A stretch of DNA of 64,000 nucleotides, from NCBI GenBank assembly GCA_947452455.1, contig CANGBX010000001.1, positions 248,001 through 312,000 on the forward strand. The letters run 5' to 3'. Position numbers and translations under genes: made by a program. The notes below the pieces were generated by a model. It ran no database searches, was not told where the DNA came from, and worked only from the letters and a program-made list of their open reading frames with translations. The stretch comes from Beijerinckiaceae bacterium (lineage in GTDB: Bacteria; Pseudomonadota; Alphaproteobacteria; Rhizobiales; Beijerinckiaceae). Numbering within the stretch: position 1 is the first letter of the stretch; each line of letters begins with the position of its first letter. Positions 35,712 through 45,922 of this stretch are shown piece by piece.

Positions 35712-36810
35712 AGGGCCGTTCCAAGCCGCGCTGCCGCGCGCGCGTTGCGCTGGCTTTCTCGTCGTCGAGAATGTGCGCCATAACTACGATGGCCTCGAGG
35801 CGCTGCATGATGTGTCGCTCGCCGTCGCACCTGGCGAAATTCTTTGTCTGCTGGGAGCATCCGGCTGCGGCAAGACCACTTTGCTGCGTCTGGCAGCGGG
35901 GGTGGAGGCGCCCAGTGGCGGGCGCATTCTGCTCGATGGTGTGGAAGTCGCAGGCCCTACAAATTTTGTCCCGCCCGAAAAGCGCGGCGTTGGCCTTGTC
36001 TTTCAAGATTACGCGCTCTTCCCGCATATGACTGTTTTGGAAAATGTCATGTTCGGTCTGCGCCATCTGCCCAATGCGCAAGCCCGCGAATTTGCGATGC
36101 GTGGATTGGCGCGCGTGGCGCTCGATCATTATGCCGATAGTTATCCGCAAATGCTGTCGGGCGGTGAGCAGCAGCGTGTAGCACTTGCGCGCGCGCTCGC
36201 ACCGCGCCCGAGCGTCATTTTGATGGATGAGCCTTTCTCCAATCTTGACCAGCGTCTGCGCGAAAGCATTCGCGAAGAGACGATGACCTTGTTGCGTGAA
36301 GAGGGCATTTCCGCTGTGGTCGTGACGCATGATCCGGAAGAGGCCATGCATATTGCCGACCGCATTGCGCTGATGCACAAGGGCGAGATCGTCCAGACAG
36401 GGTCGGCCGAAGATCTCTATTTCCATCCGCAAACGCTTTTTGCAGCGCGCTTCTTCTGCGACCTGAATGAATTGGAAGCGCAAGCCAAAGACGGCTATGT
36501 CACAACCCCGCTGGGCACATTTGCAGCGCCTGATATTGCTGATGGTCCTTGCGTTGTTTGCATCCGCCCACAGGCTCTGCTGTTTGATACGGATCGCGGC
36601 GGCATCGAAGGCACCATTACCGCGAGACGTTTCTTGGGCCGCGTTGATCGCTTGCGCGTTAATGTGCCGGGCATCGAACAAGAATTGCATGCGCGACTGC
36701 GCGACGCGCGCGCGTTTCGTCCCGGACAGGTCGTGCGTCTGGCGGTTGACGCGCGTGATGTCCTCGTCTTTCCGCTGCGGAATCATGACAAAGGCGGCGC
36801 GGATGCTTAG
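35704..36810 (+). CDS. fbpC: ferric iron ABC transporter, ATP-binding protein
   Basis: A 368-residue ATPase with Walker A LGASGCGKTT, signature LSGGEQQRVALARAL and Walker B ILMDEPFSNLD, followed by VVTHDPEEAMHIADRI. The C-terminal third is a TOBE-type regulatory domain (RPQALLFDTDRGGIEG, EQELHARLRD), as in FbpC and PotA-like ATPases. The ATG at 35704 overlaps fbpB; a TTG at 35698 is two codons upstream. The stop lies within a palindrome that precedes the next gene. Confidence 0.93.
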   Translation: MVRGPFQAALPRARCAGFLVVENVRHNYDGLEALHDVSLAVAPGEILCLLGASGCGKTTLLRLAAGVEAPSGGRILLDGVEVAGPTNFVPPEKRGVGLVFQDYALFPHMTVLENVMFGLRHLPNAQAREFAMRGLARVALDHYADSYPQMLSGGEQQRVALARALAPRPSVILMDEPFSNLDQRLRESIREETMTLLREEGISAVVVTHDPEEAMHIADRIALMHKGEIVQTGSAEDLYFHPQTLFAARFFCDLNELEAQAKDGYVTTPLGTFAAPDIADGPCVVCIRPQALLFDTDRGGIEGTITARRFLGRVDRLRVNVPGIEQELHARLRDARAFRPGQVVRLAVDARDVLVFPLRNHDKGGADA

Positions 36811-36829
36811 AATCATCAGCATTGATTCT
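36809..36829. promoter_or_regulatory. inverted repeat between fbpC and the barrel protein gene
   Basis: AGAATCA-TCAGCAT-TGATTCT has perfect 7-base arms and a 7-base centre. It overlaps the fbpC stop codon and ends 35 bases before the next ATG. It could be an operator for an independent promoter. It is not a good match to the ICE consensus, and the binding protein is unknown. Confidence 0.4.
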
Positions 36830-36864
36830 CGCAACAATTACTCCCGAAACGTAAGGGTATTCCT

Positions 36865-37761
36865 ATGAAGTTGATCTCCTCATTCCTCTCGCTCACACTC
36901 TTGGCTGGCGTTGCACAAGCCGCCGATTTGAAAGGCGCCAAAGCGCCGGCGCGCGTCGCGCCTGAAGCTGCGGGTGAAGTCCCCGGCGGCGATATTTTTG
37001 GTTTCACCAGTGCAACCGATGTCGGCAATGTTGGCGATAAGGGCCTCGCGCTTGAAAATGACGGTTCTTATGGTCGCCGCGACATGCGCTCACGCGTTCT
37101 GACGCAAAAGCTTGAATTGTCGCGCACCTTTGCGCCGAACTGGTCTTATGCCGCCTCGCTCTTTGGTGCTTGGACAAGCTTCAAAGATAATGCCGACAGC
37201 CGCACGGTTTACAATTTTGACGGCATGTCGATGGAAGTGCGTCATCGCTTCATCGAGCGCAGCGCGACCAATCCTTTCGCTTTCACCTTCGCCATTGAGC
37301 CGCGCTGGGGTCGTGTCGATACGGTCTCTGGTATGAATGCGACGAACTATGGCGCGGAATTCAAATTGCAGGCTGATCGCGCCTTGAGCGACAAGCTCTT
37401 CTGGGCGGTCAATGCGAATTTCGGCACGAGCCGTGGTCGTGACGCGATTGACGGCACATGGTCGAACTCCTCAGAAAGCGTTGTCTCATCTGCACTCACT
37501 TATGCGGTGGTGGATGACAAGCTCTTCATGGGCGGCGAAGCGCGCTGGAATCAGGCGTGGAACACGGGCTTCTTTGGCAAGCTCGATGGACAGGCTTTGT
37601 TTGTCGGCCCGACCATTGCCTATAAGGCGAGCGAGAGCGTGATGCTGAACGCCGTCTTCCTGCCCCAGATTGCAGGCAAGGCGCGCTCGGTGGCGGGTCC
37701 GCTCGATATTGATAATTTCGAGCGCGCCAATTTCCGCTTGAAGTTGGCGGTGGGCTTCTAA
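36865..37761 (+). CDS. putative outer-membrane beta-barrel protein
   Basis: A 298-residue exported protein not assigned to a named family. The signal peptide [19 protein letters not shown] is followed by a charged linker ([19 protein letters not shown]) and then about 250 residues with alternating polar/hydrophobic strands rich in aromatic residues ([42 protein letters not shown]). It ends in a terminal strand LKLAVGF with C-terminal Phe, the classical outer-membrane-protein ending. It follows fbpABC by 54 bases. A role in iron or metal handling is possible from position only. Its stop overlaps rsmE by 4 bases. Confidence 0.65.
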   Translation: MKLISSFLSLTLLAGVAQAADLKGAKAPARVAPEAAGEVPGGDIFGFTSATDVGNVGDKGLALENDGSYGRRDMRSRVLTQKLELSRTFAPNWSYAASLFGAWTSFKDNADSRTVYNFDGMSMEVRHRFIERSATNPFAFTFAIEPRWGRVDTVSGMNATNYGAEFKLQADRALSDKLFWAVNANFGTSRGRDAIDGTWSNSSESVVSSALTYAVVDDKLFMGGEARWNQAWNTGFFGKLDGQALFVGPTIAYKASESVMLNAVFLPQIAGKARSVAGPLDIDNFERANFRLKLAVGF

Positions 37762-38516
37762 GCCCAATCGCCGAGCACGGCTTGCACGACTGCAAGCGCT
37801 GCAACGCCTGCGGTATCGCCGCGCAAAATGCGCGGGCCCAGAGACAGGCGCGTGACATTCTTGACCCGCAGGAGCCATTCGCGCTCTTGCGGATCAAAGC
37901 CACCCTCAGGTCCGATGATCACCGCCAGCGGGCCCTTGGGCAGATCGCGCAAAGCAGCAACCGCATCGGCCACAGGCGCATCTTCATCGCAAAAGATCAG
38001 ACGACGATCGTCCGGCCATTGGCTCAAAATTTTCTCGAGCTTCACGGCCTCTTCCACATCCGGCACAGAAAGAATGCCGCATTGTTCCGCGGCTTCAATC
38101 GCATTGGCGCGCATGCGCTCCAGATTGATGCGGCCTGATTGCGTGCGCCGTGTCATCACAGGCTGCAAAGAGCTGGCGCCCATCTCAACCGCTTTCTGCA
38201 CCATATAATCGAGCCGCGCATGTTTGAGCGGCGCGAAGAGATAATGCAGGTCACAGCCCCGCGTCTGCTCGCGGGTGCGCTCTTGAGCGACCAGCAACGC
38301 GTTCTTGCGTGAGAGTGCCTTGATCGCCATGCGCCATTCGCCATCGCGCCCATTAAAGGCGAGCACGGCGTCGCCGTCACCAAGGCGCAACACATTGATG
38401 AGATAATTCGACTGGTCCTTATCGGGCGCGATCTCGCATCCGGCACCGAGGTCTGCGTCGAGATAGAGGCGTGGGGCGGAAAAATCGTAAAGAGACAAGC
38501 GGCTTCCTCGAAGCAT
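37758..38516 (-). CDS. rsmE: 16S rRNA (uracil1498-N3)-methyltransferase
   Basis: A 252-residue SPOUT-class (knotted) methyltransferase that modifies U1498 of 16S rRNA. The N-terminal RNA-binding portion opens [14 protein letters not shown]. The knot region carries [17 protein letters not shown] and [20 protein letters not shown], which are diagnostic. The length is normal. The ATG at 38516 is accepted although the family start usually lies closer to the RLYLD strand. It is divergent from gshA. Confidence 0.93.
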   Translation of the reverse strand: MLRGSRLSLYDFSAPRLYLDADLGAGCEIAPDKDQSNYLINVLRLGDGDAVLAFNGRDGEWRMAIKALSRKNALLVAQERTREQTRGCDLHYLFAPLKHARLDYMVQKAVEMGASSLQPVMTRRTQSGRINLERMRANAIEAAEQCGILSVPDVEEAVKLEKILSQWPDDRRLIFCDEDAPVADAVAALRDLPKGPLAVIIGPEGGFDPQEREWLLRVKNVTRLSLGPRILRGDTAGVAALAVVQAVLGDWA

Positions 38517-38659
38517 GGGCTGCGCCCCAGCATTAGCCGCCTGTGCCCGCCTACGCCAGCCCTCTGGCTGCCTGCCATTGTCAGGCTCGCCAAGGCGGCC
38601 TATGTAGGCGGCAGGCCGGGGAGCGGGCCTATGTCTGGGGTAATAAGGTTCGGAGCAAA

Positions 38660-40039
38660 ATGGCCCGCGATGTCACCGATTTGACGCCGATTGCGTCGCG
38701 CGACGAGCTCGTCGCGTGGTTCGAGGCAGGGTCCAAGCCAGCGAGCCAATTCCGCATCGGCACCGAACACGAGAAAATTCCTTTCTACCTCTCCGATTTC
38801 ACGCCCGTGCCCTATGAGGGCCGCAGGCCGCAAGGCGGCATCCGCGCTTTGCTGGAAGCCATGCGCGAAATGACCGGTTGGTCGCCCATCATGGATGGCG
38901 AGGCGCTGATTGGCCTGTTTGACGAAAAGATTGGCGGCGCCATTTCGCTGGAGCCCGGCGGGCAGTTTGAATTGTCGGGCGCGCCGCTCGAAAATATTCA
39001 TCAGACGCGTGAAGAGTTCGACGCGCATCTCAAAATCGCCAATGCGGCGGCCGTGCAAAACGGCATCGGCTTTGCCTCGCTGGGTATGAGCCCTTTATGG
39101 ACGCTGGCGCAAACGCCCGTCATGCCAAAGAGCCGCTATAAAATCATGACCGCCTATATGCCCAAGGTCGGCACGCGCGGTCTCGATATGATGTATCGCA
39201 CCTGCACGGTGCAGGTGAATCTCGATTTCGCCTCTGAAGCCGATATGGTGAAAAAGCTGCGCGTGTCGCTGGCACTTCAGCCGCTCGCCACAGCACTCTT
39301 TGCCAATTCGCCTTTCACGGAAGGCAAGCTGAACGGTCGCCTCTCCGAGCGCTCGGAAATCTGGCGTGATACAGATAATCACCGCGCCGGCATGCTGCCC
39401 TTCGCTTTCGAAGACGGCATGGGCTTCGAGCGCTATGTCGATTATGCGCTGCAAGTGCCGATGTATTTCGTCAAGCGCGGCGACACTTATCATGATGTGG
39501 CAGGCGCCGACTTCCGCGCGCTGCTCGATGGCAAGCTGCCGCAATTGCCTGGCGAGCGCGCCACTTTGTCCGATTGGGCCAATCATCTCTCGACCATTTT
39601 CCCTGAAGTGCGTTTGAAGCGCTTCCTGGAAATGCGCGGGGCCGATGCGGGCTCTGTTGAGCATATGACCGCTCTGTCGGCCTTCTTCGTCGGCCTGCTT
39701 TATGATTCATCCACTCTGGATGCGGCTTGGGATGTGGTGAAGAGTTGGAGCGCGCAAGAGCGTCAGGCCTTGCGTGATGCCGTTCCCGCACAAGGTTTGG
39801 CTGCGCAAATTGGTGGTCGCAGCTTGCAGGAGATCGGCCGTGAGATTGTCGGCCTGTCGCGCGCGGGTCTTGCACGCCGTGCACGCCAAGATGCGCAAGG
39901 GCGTGACGAGGCGCATCATCTCGCTATTCTCGATGCGCGTCTGGACAGCGGCAAAGTCGCTGCCGATGCATTGATCGCCAAATATCAAGGCGAATGGAAT
40001 GGCTCGGTCATGCCGAGCTTCACGGCTTGCCGCATCTAG
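38660..40039 (+). CDS. gshA: glutamate-cysteine ligase (plant/alphaproteobacterial type)
   Basis: A 459-residue enzyme for the first step of glutathione synthesis, joining glutamate and cysteine with ATP. The GCS2-type blocks are [12 protein letters not shown] (near 29-40), [34 protein letters not shown] and [10 protein letters not shown]-type wording ([18 protein letters not shown]). This form differs from the E. coli GshA and resembles plant and rhizobial enzymes. The ATG at 38660 gives [17 protein letters not shown], the expected start; the frame upstream is open to 38543 but has no family content. It converges on ubiA with a 14-base gap. Confidence 0.93.
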   Translation: MARDVTDLTPIASRDELVAWFEAGSKPASQFRIGTEHEKIPFYLSDFTPVPYEGRRPQGGIRALLEAMREMTGWSPIMDGEALIGLFDEKIGGAISLEPGGQFELSGAPLENIHQTREEFDAHLKIANAAAVQNGIGFASLGMSPLWTLAQTPVMPKSRYKIMTAYMPKVGTRGLDMMYRTCTVQVNLDFASEADMVKKLRVSLALQPLATALFANSPFTEGKLNGRLSERSEIWRDTDNHRAGMLPFAFEDGMGFERYVDYALQVPMYFVKRGDTYHDVAGADFRALLDGKLPQLPGERATLSDWANHLSTIFPEVRLKRFLEMRGADAGSVEHMTALSAFFVGLLYDSSTLDAAWDVVKSWSAQERQALRDAVPAQGLAAQIGGRSLQEIGREIVGLSRAGLARRARQDAQGRDEAHHLAILDARLDSGKVAADALIAKYQGEWNGSVMPSFTACRI

Positions 40040-40053
40040 CAGCGCAAACTTGC

Positions 40054-40998
40054 TTATAAAATTGCATTGAGTGCGAGGCCTGCAAAAAGAATGAGGCCTG
40101 CATCGCGGTTGGCACGAAACAGCATGAGAGAGCGTTTCGTGTTCGGCGGGTCAATCATGAACACTTGCGCGGCCAGATGGGCGGCAAAACAGACAAGCCC
40201 CACCCAAGCTGTGATGCTGACATGCGAGAGAAAAAAGGCTGCGAGCGCTGCTGCGACAGCGCCGACATAAAGCAAAGCCACAGCCAGGCGCACATGTTCG
40301 CCAAACAGGCGGGCGGTCGATTTAATGCCAACGAGCGCATCATCACGCGCATCTTGCAGCGCATAGATCGTGTCATAGCCCATCGTCCATAAAATCGCCG
40401 CCAGATAGATCAGAAAGGCAGGCGTGGACAATCGTCCTTCTAGCGCCACCCATCCCATCAAGCCGCCCCATGCGAAGGCAAGGCCAAGCACCGCTTGGGG
40501 CCAAGAGGTGATGCGCTTCATGAAAGGATAGGCCGCGACGATCAACAATGAGACGAGCCCTGTGATAATCGCTGCTTCATTCAAGCTGAACAGGACGAGC
40601 GCACCGATGCCGCATTGCGCGAACATAAAAATTTTGGTCGCTTGCACTGAAACGCGGCCCGAGGGCAGGGGGCGACCACGTGTGCGCTCGACGCCCGCAT
40701 CAATCTCGCGATCAACCAGATCATTATAGGTCGAGCCCGCGCCGCGCATGGCCACAGCGCCGATCAGAAACAGCTCAAGGTGCAGGATGTTCAGAGGTTG
40801 GTTCAGCGCAACAGAGGCCAGTGCAGATGACCACCAGCAGGGCAGGAGCAAAAGCCACCAACCGATAGGCCTGTCGATACGTGCGAGCTGGATGAAGGGC
40901 ACCCATGTGGCGGGTGCAAAACGCAATGAGAAATGCGTGGAAACGGAATCGGGCAAGAGGTCGGGCGTACCGACCTCTTTGCCATTTTCATGGATCAC
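40054..40998 (-). CDS. ubiA: 4-hydroxybenzoate polyprenyltransferase
   Basis: A 314-residue integral membrane prenyltransferase of ubiquinone synthesis. Both aspartate-rich motifs are intact: NDLVDREIDAGVERTRGRP and YDTIYALQDARDDALVGIKS. Several membrane segments fill the rest. The N-terminal RIDRPIGWWLLLLPCWWS block separates it from the heme O synthase ctaB in this window. The gene overlaps the end of the four-cysteine exported protein gene by 4 bases, so they could be one transcript. Confidence 0.93.
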   Translation of the reverse strand: MIHENGKEVGTPDLLPDSVSTHFSLRFAPATWVPFIQLARIDRPIGWWLLLLPCWWSSALASVALNQPLNILHLELFLIGAVAMRGAGSTYNDLVDREIDAGVERTRGRPLPSGRVSVQATKIFMFAQCGIGALVLFSLNEAAIITGLVSLLIVAAYPFMKRITSWPQAVLGLAFAWGGLMGWVALEGRLSTPAFLIYLAAILWTMGYDTIYALQDARDDALVGIKSTARLFGEHVRLAVALLYVGAVAAALAAFFLSHVSITAWVGLVCFAAHLAAQVFMIDPPNTKRSLMLFRANRDAGLILFAGLALNAIL

Positions 40999-41444
40999 AG
41001 CGGTCCGCCGGGCAGTTTCGGAGCAGGTGCGTTAAAGGTCGGAATGCCGCCTTGAGCTTGTTGCTGTTGCTGCTTCTTGATCTGGGCAGCAATGTTGCAG
41101 GCCTGCGTAGCGATTTTCGATGTCTTGCTCTGCGTCTCTTTAATGTTGGAAACAGCTTCGTCAGGGATGTTGCACCATGACTGGTTCTTTTCCATGTAGC
41201 CTTGAATGTCTTTTTCGAGGCTGGCGAGCGAGCGCAATTGCGGGCAGGCGGCGATGGGGTCGAGTTTCCCGCCATCCTTTTCTTGAAGCTTGTTCAGGTT
41301 CGACAAAATGCCCATGCGCTTTTCTTGCAGCTTGGTCATGTCCCCTTCGCAGCTCGATTGTGCGAGCGCGGGCGCGCAGACACCCAGCGCCAAGGTCAGG
41401 CTTGCTGCCGAGAGAAGGGCTTTCAAATCAGCTCTAACCGCCAT
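40995..41444 (-). CDS. exported four-cysteine protein of unknown function
   Basis: A 149-residue secreted protein. The signal peptide (MAVRADLKALLSAASLTLAL...ALA) is cut before QSSCEGD. The mature part is mostly helical with four cysteines: CEGDMTKL, ACPQLRSL, WCNIPDEAV and ACNIAAQI, enough for two disulfides. A KKQQQQQAQ stretch and a Pro-rich end follow. I recognise similar small proteins in rhizobia but know of no function. The ATG at 41444 is the proper start; the upstream open frame to 41687 lacks a signal peptide and overlaps the MATE gene. Confidence 0.75.
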   Translation of the reverse strand: MAVRADLKALLSAASLTLALGVCAPALAQSSCEGDMTKLQEKRMGILSNLNKLQEKDGGKLDPIAACPQLRSLASLEKDIQGYMEKNQSWCNIPDEAVSNIKETQSKTSKIATQACNIAAQIKKQQQQQAQGGIPTFNAPAPKLPGGPL

Positions 41445-41568
41445 GGTCTTCCATCCTGCCTCAGGGGCTGTTTCTTGGGCATGAAATAAGCAGTCACCCG
41501 CCCATTCCGCAAGTTCCGGACCCAAGTCTCCGCAGAAAAGAAGCTTTTTACCCGAAATCAGGCCGGAT

Positions 41569-42957
41569 TTATGGCTGCCCGAGGGATGATTCGGTAAGGG
41601 CCGCGGCTTCCACCCGCTTGGCCATCCGCCGGACCGCCCAATAGGCGGTGGTGACGGCCAGTACGCCGAACAGGGCGGCGCCGGCAATCATGCCCATCAG
41701 GCCGCCCTGCGGGCCTGCCTGCAGAGCCCCGTAGGTGACAAAGGGAATGGTGCCCAAAGTTGCGCGGCCCCAATTGAACAGGGTCGAGAAAATCGGAAAG
41801 CCCAGATTGTTGAAAGCCGCATTGGCCACGAAGATGAGGCCCAGGAACAGCCAGGCCGCAGCGCCGAAATGACAGAAGAAGGTGACGAGATCAGCCGTGT
41901 CGCCATGCGCATTGAAGATCGTGTTGATCCATGGCGCTGCAAAAAACAAAAGTACCCAGACAGTGAGCGTGTAGACAATCGTCAGGCCAAAACAATCCGA
42001 CAAAGTGCGGCGCACGCGCGTCATATTTCGTGCGCCATAATTCTGCGCCATGATCGGCCCGACAGAGCCCGACAGCGCATAGAGAAAGCCGAAGGCCACA
42101 GGCGTGACACGATCAATAATGGCAAAGGCCGCAACAATCGGCTCACCGAATGTCGCGAAAACGGCAAGCATATAACTTGTTGCCACGGGGGCCGCGAGAT
42201 TGGTGAGAATGGCGGGGCCCGCAATGCCAAACAAGGGCGCAATATCTTCTCCCGCTTCGCGGGCGCGAGGGCGCGCGACAAGATCATGCTTGTTCACAGC
42301 GCCCCAAAAGCCCGTTGCCATAATGATAAAGCGCGAAATGACGGTGGCATAAGCAGCACCCTCGACGCCAAGGCCCAGACCGAAAATCAAAATCGGATCC
42401 GTAAAGGCGGTCGCAACAGCGCCAAACAAAGTCACATACATGGCGCGCTTGGCATCGCCCACCGCGCGCAGCACGCCAGAAAATGCCATGCCTGCGGCAA
42501 GCAGAACATTGGATGGCAAAGTAATCAGCAAAAATGTATCGGCCACTGCCAAAGCTTCGCCCTTGGCGCCCAACAGCATGAGGAGATCGGCACGCCATGG
42601 AATGGCGAGCGCTGTCACCAGCGCGGACAAGATGCAGGAATGCACAAGGCCGGAGGCAGAGAGTCGTCGGGCTTTGGGTCGATCGCCTTGCCCCAGCGCG
42701 CGCCCGACCGTTGCGCCAATGGCGATGGTGAGGCCGATGTTGAGCGACAGAAAGAAGAAGAGAATTTGCGTGGCAAAGCCCACGCCTGCAGTGAGAGTGG
42801 GATCACCGATCCAGGAAATATAAAGCAGCGACAAAAAATCAACGATGAAAATGGCCACCAGACCAATCGAGCCCGTGACCGTCATCACGAGTACATGGCG
42901 CAGAATGGAGCCTTCGGTAAAAACTGCGCGTTGGCGCGGCCGATCCTGGTCAGTCAT
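41569..42957 (-). CDS. MATE-family multidrug/cation antiporter
   Basis: A 462-residue inner-membrane exporter with about 12 membrane segments in two homologous halves. Typical MATE wording includes LVAIFIVDFLSLLYISWIGD and GVGFATQILFFFLSLNIGLT in the first half and SGSVGPIMAQNYGARNM in the second. The family exchanges cationic drugs or metabolites against protons or sodium. The substrate is not readable. The upstream neighbour on the same strand is the KefB/C-type antiporter gene, with a 27-base gap. Confidence 0.92.
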   Translation of the reverse strand: MTDQDRPRQRAVFTEGSILRHVLVMTVTGSIGLVAIFIVDFLSLLYISWIGDPTLTAGVGFATQILFFFLSLNIGLTIAIGATVGRALGQGDRPKARRLSASGLVHSCILSALVTALAIPWRADLLMLLGAKGEALAVADTFLLITLPSNVLLAAGMAFSGVLRAVGDAKRAMYVTLFGAVATAFTDPILIFGLGLGVEGAAYATVISRFIIMATGFWGAVNKHDLVARPRAREAGEDIAPLFGIAGPAILTNLAAPVATSYMLAVFATFGEPIVAAFAIIDRVTPVAFGFLYALSGSVGPIMAQNYGARNMTRVRRTLSDCFGLTIVYTLTVWVLLFFAAPWINTIFNAHGDTADLVTFFCHFGAAAWLFLGLIFVANAAFNNLGFPIFSTLFNWGRATLGTIPFVTYGALQAGPQGGLMGMIAGAALFGVLAVTTAYWAVRRMAKRVEAAALTESSLGQP

Positions 42958-42984
42958 GTGATCTTTTCGTTCGCGCGGGCGGCC

Positions 42985-44823
42985 CTAAGCCGGTTCGTCC
43001 GCCTTCTCTACAATATCCTGTGTCTCATACGATAGCCCCCGCGCCTTTTTCAAAGGCGGTGTCAACGGTTCTGGCACAATCTGGATGGCTGCCACAGCAT
43101 CCGGGAAGCTGGCGCCGGCCTGTTGCATGGCCAGCCGTGCAAGATCACGTCTGCGCACATCTTCCACCGCATCGGCCATTTGGGCGCGATCTTCAGTGAT
43201 TTCAGCCAATGTTTCGCCGCCAAATTGAAGCGCAGATTCAAATGTCTCGCGCACCAGAAAATCGGCGCCCTTTTTATAAAGATCGATCGCATGAATACGA
43301 TCAAAAGCGCGCACATGGATGCGCGCGAGCGGAAAATGCTGCTTGACCAATTCGACGATGAGTGAGGCTTGCTCTTTCTTGTCGACGCAAATGGCAATGA
43401 TGCGTGCTTCATTGGCGCCAGACGCATGCAGCACATCAAGACGCGTGCCATCGCCATAATAGACTTTGAAGCCAAAACGCGATGCATTGCGGATGCGCTC
43501 AATATCATTGTCGATGACTGTCACATCAACGCGTGCCGCCAAAAGAACCTGCACGGCCATTTGGCCGAAACGACCAAAGCCAATGACGAGCACATTGCCG
43601 CGCGCGCCATCCGGCACGCCTTCGGGAGGGAGTGTCTCATCAGGCCCGCGCGTGCGTTCAGAAATTTTCTCGATCAATTTGGCGACCATTGGGCCGGTCA
43701 CCATCGTGAGGGCCGCAAGAGCCGAGAGAAGATTGGCCGTCTCGAGAGGCAGCAAAGAATAAGTGGCCGCGAGGGGAAACAACACGAAAGAGAATTCGCC
43801 CGCCGGCGTCAATACGCCAGCAGCGGAGAGACTTTCGCAATGGGTCGAGCGTGACAGGCGCATCAGCGTATAGACGATGAGGCTTTTGAGCACGATCACG
43901 CCAAGGCAGATAGCCAGCAAAAGCCCCGCTTGTTTGATGACAAGCCCCATGTCGATCGACATGCCGACGGACATGAAGAAAAGCCCCATCAGCAGGCCGC
44001 GAAACGGCTCGATATTGGCTTCGAGTTCGTGGCGAAAGGCGCTTTCGGACAGCATGAGTCCTGCCAGAAATGCACCGAGCGCCATGGACATGCCGGCATG
44101 TTCCATCAGCATGGCCGTGCCCAGCACAACGAGCAAAGCCGATGCGGTCATCACTTCGCGCGCACCCGTATGGGCGAGGATGCGAAACATGGGATTGAGC
44201 AAAAAGCGGCCCGCGAAAATCACAGCTGCAATGGAGGCGAGGCCGATGCCAAAATGGGTGAGCGTTGTCTGCCAATCATTGGTCGCTGCACGGGGTGCTA
44301 CAAAGGGCACAAGCGCCAAGACAGGCACGACCAGCATGTCTTGCATCAGCAAGACAGCAAAGGCGCGCCGTCCATATTTGCTCTGCAAAGCGCCGCGCTC
44401 TTCGAGCAATTGCAACGCCACCGCGGTGGCCGAAAAAGCCAGCGCAAACCCGGTGATGATGCTGCCCCAGAGCGACATGGGAAAGACGAGATAGGCCAAA
44501 CTCGCCAGCACTGCCGCCGTGACCGCCATTTGTGCGGAGCCCAGCAGCAGAATATCAGCGCGCATAGCAACCAAGCGCGAGGGTTTGAGTTCAAGCCCGA
44601 CAATGAAGAGCAGAAGCACGACGCCCAATTCGGCAATATCGAGTGTGGTCGCCGCATCCGAGATCAGGCCGAAGCCCGATGGGCCGATGGCGACACCCGC
44701 CACAAGATAGCCGATCACCGCGCCAAGTCCGGCAAGGCGGAATAGGGGCACGGCGACAACGGCGCTGGCGAGAAAGATCAGGATGGAAATCAAAAAGCCA
44801 CCGGATTGGCCTGGGTCAGTCAT
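42985..44823 (-). CDS. CPA2-family K+/H+ antiporter (KefB/KefC-like) with RCK domain
   Basis: A 612-residue antiporter. Residues 1 to about 385 hold around 12 membrane segments, with GYLVAGVAIGPSGFGL, GVVLLLFIVGLELKPSRL and the AFSATAVALQLLEERG block. A cytosolic RCK_N (TrkA-N) domain follows with the Rossmann motif NVLVIGFGRFGQMAVQVL and a terminal acid pair VIDNDIERI. A C-terminal helix follows (ETLAEITEDRAQMADAVEDV). KefB/KefC-type proteins release K+ under electrophile stress and are gated by glutathione adducts. The ATG at 44823 (MTDPGQSGG) is preferred to one at 44862. Confidence 0.88.
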   Translation of the reverse strand: MTDPGQSGGFLISILIFLASAVVAVPLFRLAGLGAVIGYLVAGVAIGPSGFGLISDAATTLDIAELGVVLLLFIVGLELKPSRLVAMRADILLLGSAQMAVTAAVLASLAYLVFPMSLWGSIITGFALAFSATAVALQLLEERGALQSKYGRRAFAVLLMQDMLVVPVLALVPFVAPRAATNDWQTTLTHFGIGLASIAAVIFAGRFLLNPMFRILAHTGAREVMTASALLVVLGTAMLMEHAGMSMALGAFLAGLMLSESAFRHELEANIEPFRGLLMGLFFMSVGMSIDMGLVIKQAGLLLAICLGVIVLKSLIVYTLMRLSRSTHCESLSAAGVLTPAGEFSFVLFPLAATYSLLPLETANLLSALAALTMVTGPMVAKLIEKISERTRGPDETLPPEGVPDGARGNVLVIGFGRFGQMAVQVLLAARVDVTVIDNDIERIRNASRFGFKVYYGDGTRLDVLHASGANEARIIAICVDKKEQASLIVELVKQHFPLARIHVRAFDRIHAIDLYKKGADFLVRETFESALQFGGETLAEITEDRAQMADAVEDVRRRDLARLAMQQAGASFPDAVAAIQIVPEPLTPPLKKARGLSYETQDIVEKADEPA

Positions 44824-44950
44824 GGCGGGCCTGCAATGAGGATAAAGGAATCCCTCCACCATAGGCTGAATGGCGACGATTGCGAGAGGCTTTAGGAGGA
44901 GGGCTGCCTTGACCTAGCCGCAGAGCTCGCCCACAAAGGTGCCAACGAAT

Positions 44951-45922
44951 ATGACGGATCGACCCATGACTGAACGCCCGCCCATGACGCTGTTTCTTTG
45001 CGCGCCGCGCGGCTTTTGCGCAGGCGTGGTGCGGGCAATCCATGTGGTGGAAAAGGCGCTCGAATTGCACGGCGCGCCTGTCTATGTGCGCCACGAGATC
45101 GTGCATAACAAATATGTTGTCGATGATCTGAAAAAGAAGGGCGCGATTTTTGTCGAAGAACTCGACGAAGTGCCCGAAACCGATGCGCCGGTGATTTTCT
45201 CAGCCCATGGCGTTCCGAAATCCATTCCGCAAGCCGCCCGCGCGCGCAATCTTCTGGCCATTGATGCGACCTGTCCGCTGGTGACGAAAGTCCATCGCGA
45301 GGCGGAAGTGCATCACAAGCGTGGGCGCCTTGTCATACTCATTGGTCACAAAGGCCATCCGGAAGTTGTCGGCACGATAGGCCAATTGCCAGATGGCGCC
45401 GTGCTGCTGGTGGAAACGCCCGCGGATGTGGCGAAGCTGCACGTGCCCGCAGATCGCGAATTGGCTTTCGCGACGCAGACCACTTTGTCTGTCGATGATA
45501 CGGCAGAGATGGTGGAGGCGCTGAAGGCGCGTTTTCCGGCCATTCACGGGCCGCATAAGGAAGATATTTGCTACGCCACCACCAATCGGCAGGAAGCGGT
45601 GAAAGCCGTGGCACCCAAAGTCGAGGCCATGCTTGTGGTGGGCTCGCCCAATTCGTCCAATTCGCAGCGTTTGCGCGAGGTGGCCGAGACCGAAGGCTGC
45701 CGTGTCGCACGCCTCATTTTGCGTGCTGATGAAATTCCGTGGGATGATTTGCACGGCATCAGCCGCATCGGCCTGACCGCGGGTGCGTCAGCGCCAGAAA
45801 TTCTGATTGATGAAATTGTCGAGGCTCTGCGCGCGCGTTTTGATCTCACCATTGAAACGGTGACGATTGCGGATGAGACCATGTTCTTCCCGCTGCCGCG
45901 CGAATTGCGCGAGAGCGTTTAG
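44951..45922 (+). CDS. ispH: 4-hydroxy-3-methylbut-2-enyl diphosphate reductase
   Basis: A 323-residue 4Fe-4S enzyme for the last step of the MEP isoprenoid pathway, giving IPP and DMAPP. The three cluster cysteines lie in [22 protein letters not shown] and [25 protein letters not shown] and EIVHNKYVV are also diagnostic. Start candidates are GTG 44939, ATG 44951 and ATG 44966; 44951 is chosen. It is divergent from the antiporter gene and convergent with the EamA transporter gene, overlapping the latter by 4 bases. Confidence 0.95.
   Translation: MTDRPMTERPPMTLFLCAPRGFCAGVVRAIHVVEKALELHGAPVYVRHEIVHNKYVVDDLKKKGAIFVEELDEVPETDAPVIFSAHGVPKSIPQAARARNLLAIDATCPLVTKVHREAEVHHKRGRLVILIGHKGHPEVVGTIGQLPDGAVLLVETPADVAKLHVPADRELAFATQTTLSVDDTAEMVEALKARFPAIHGPHKEDICYATTNRQEAVKAVAPKVEAMLVVGSPNSSNSQRLREVAETEGCRVARLILRADEIPWDDLHGISRIGLTAGASAPEILIDEIVEALRARFDLTIETVTIADETMFFPLPRELRESV

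Noticed and set aside
41869-43035. 388-codon plus-strand frame opposite the MATE gene
   Set aside because: Charged shadow translation without hydrophobic core or motif, while the minus strand encodes a full MATE transporter.
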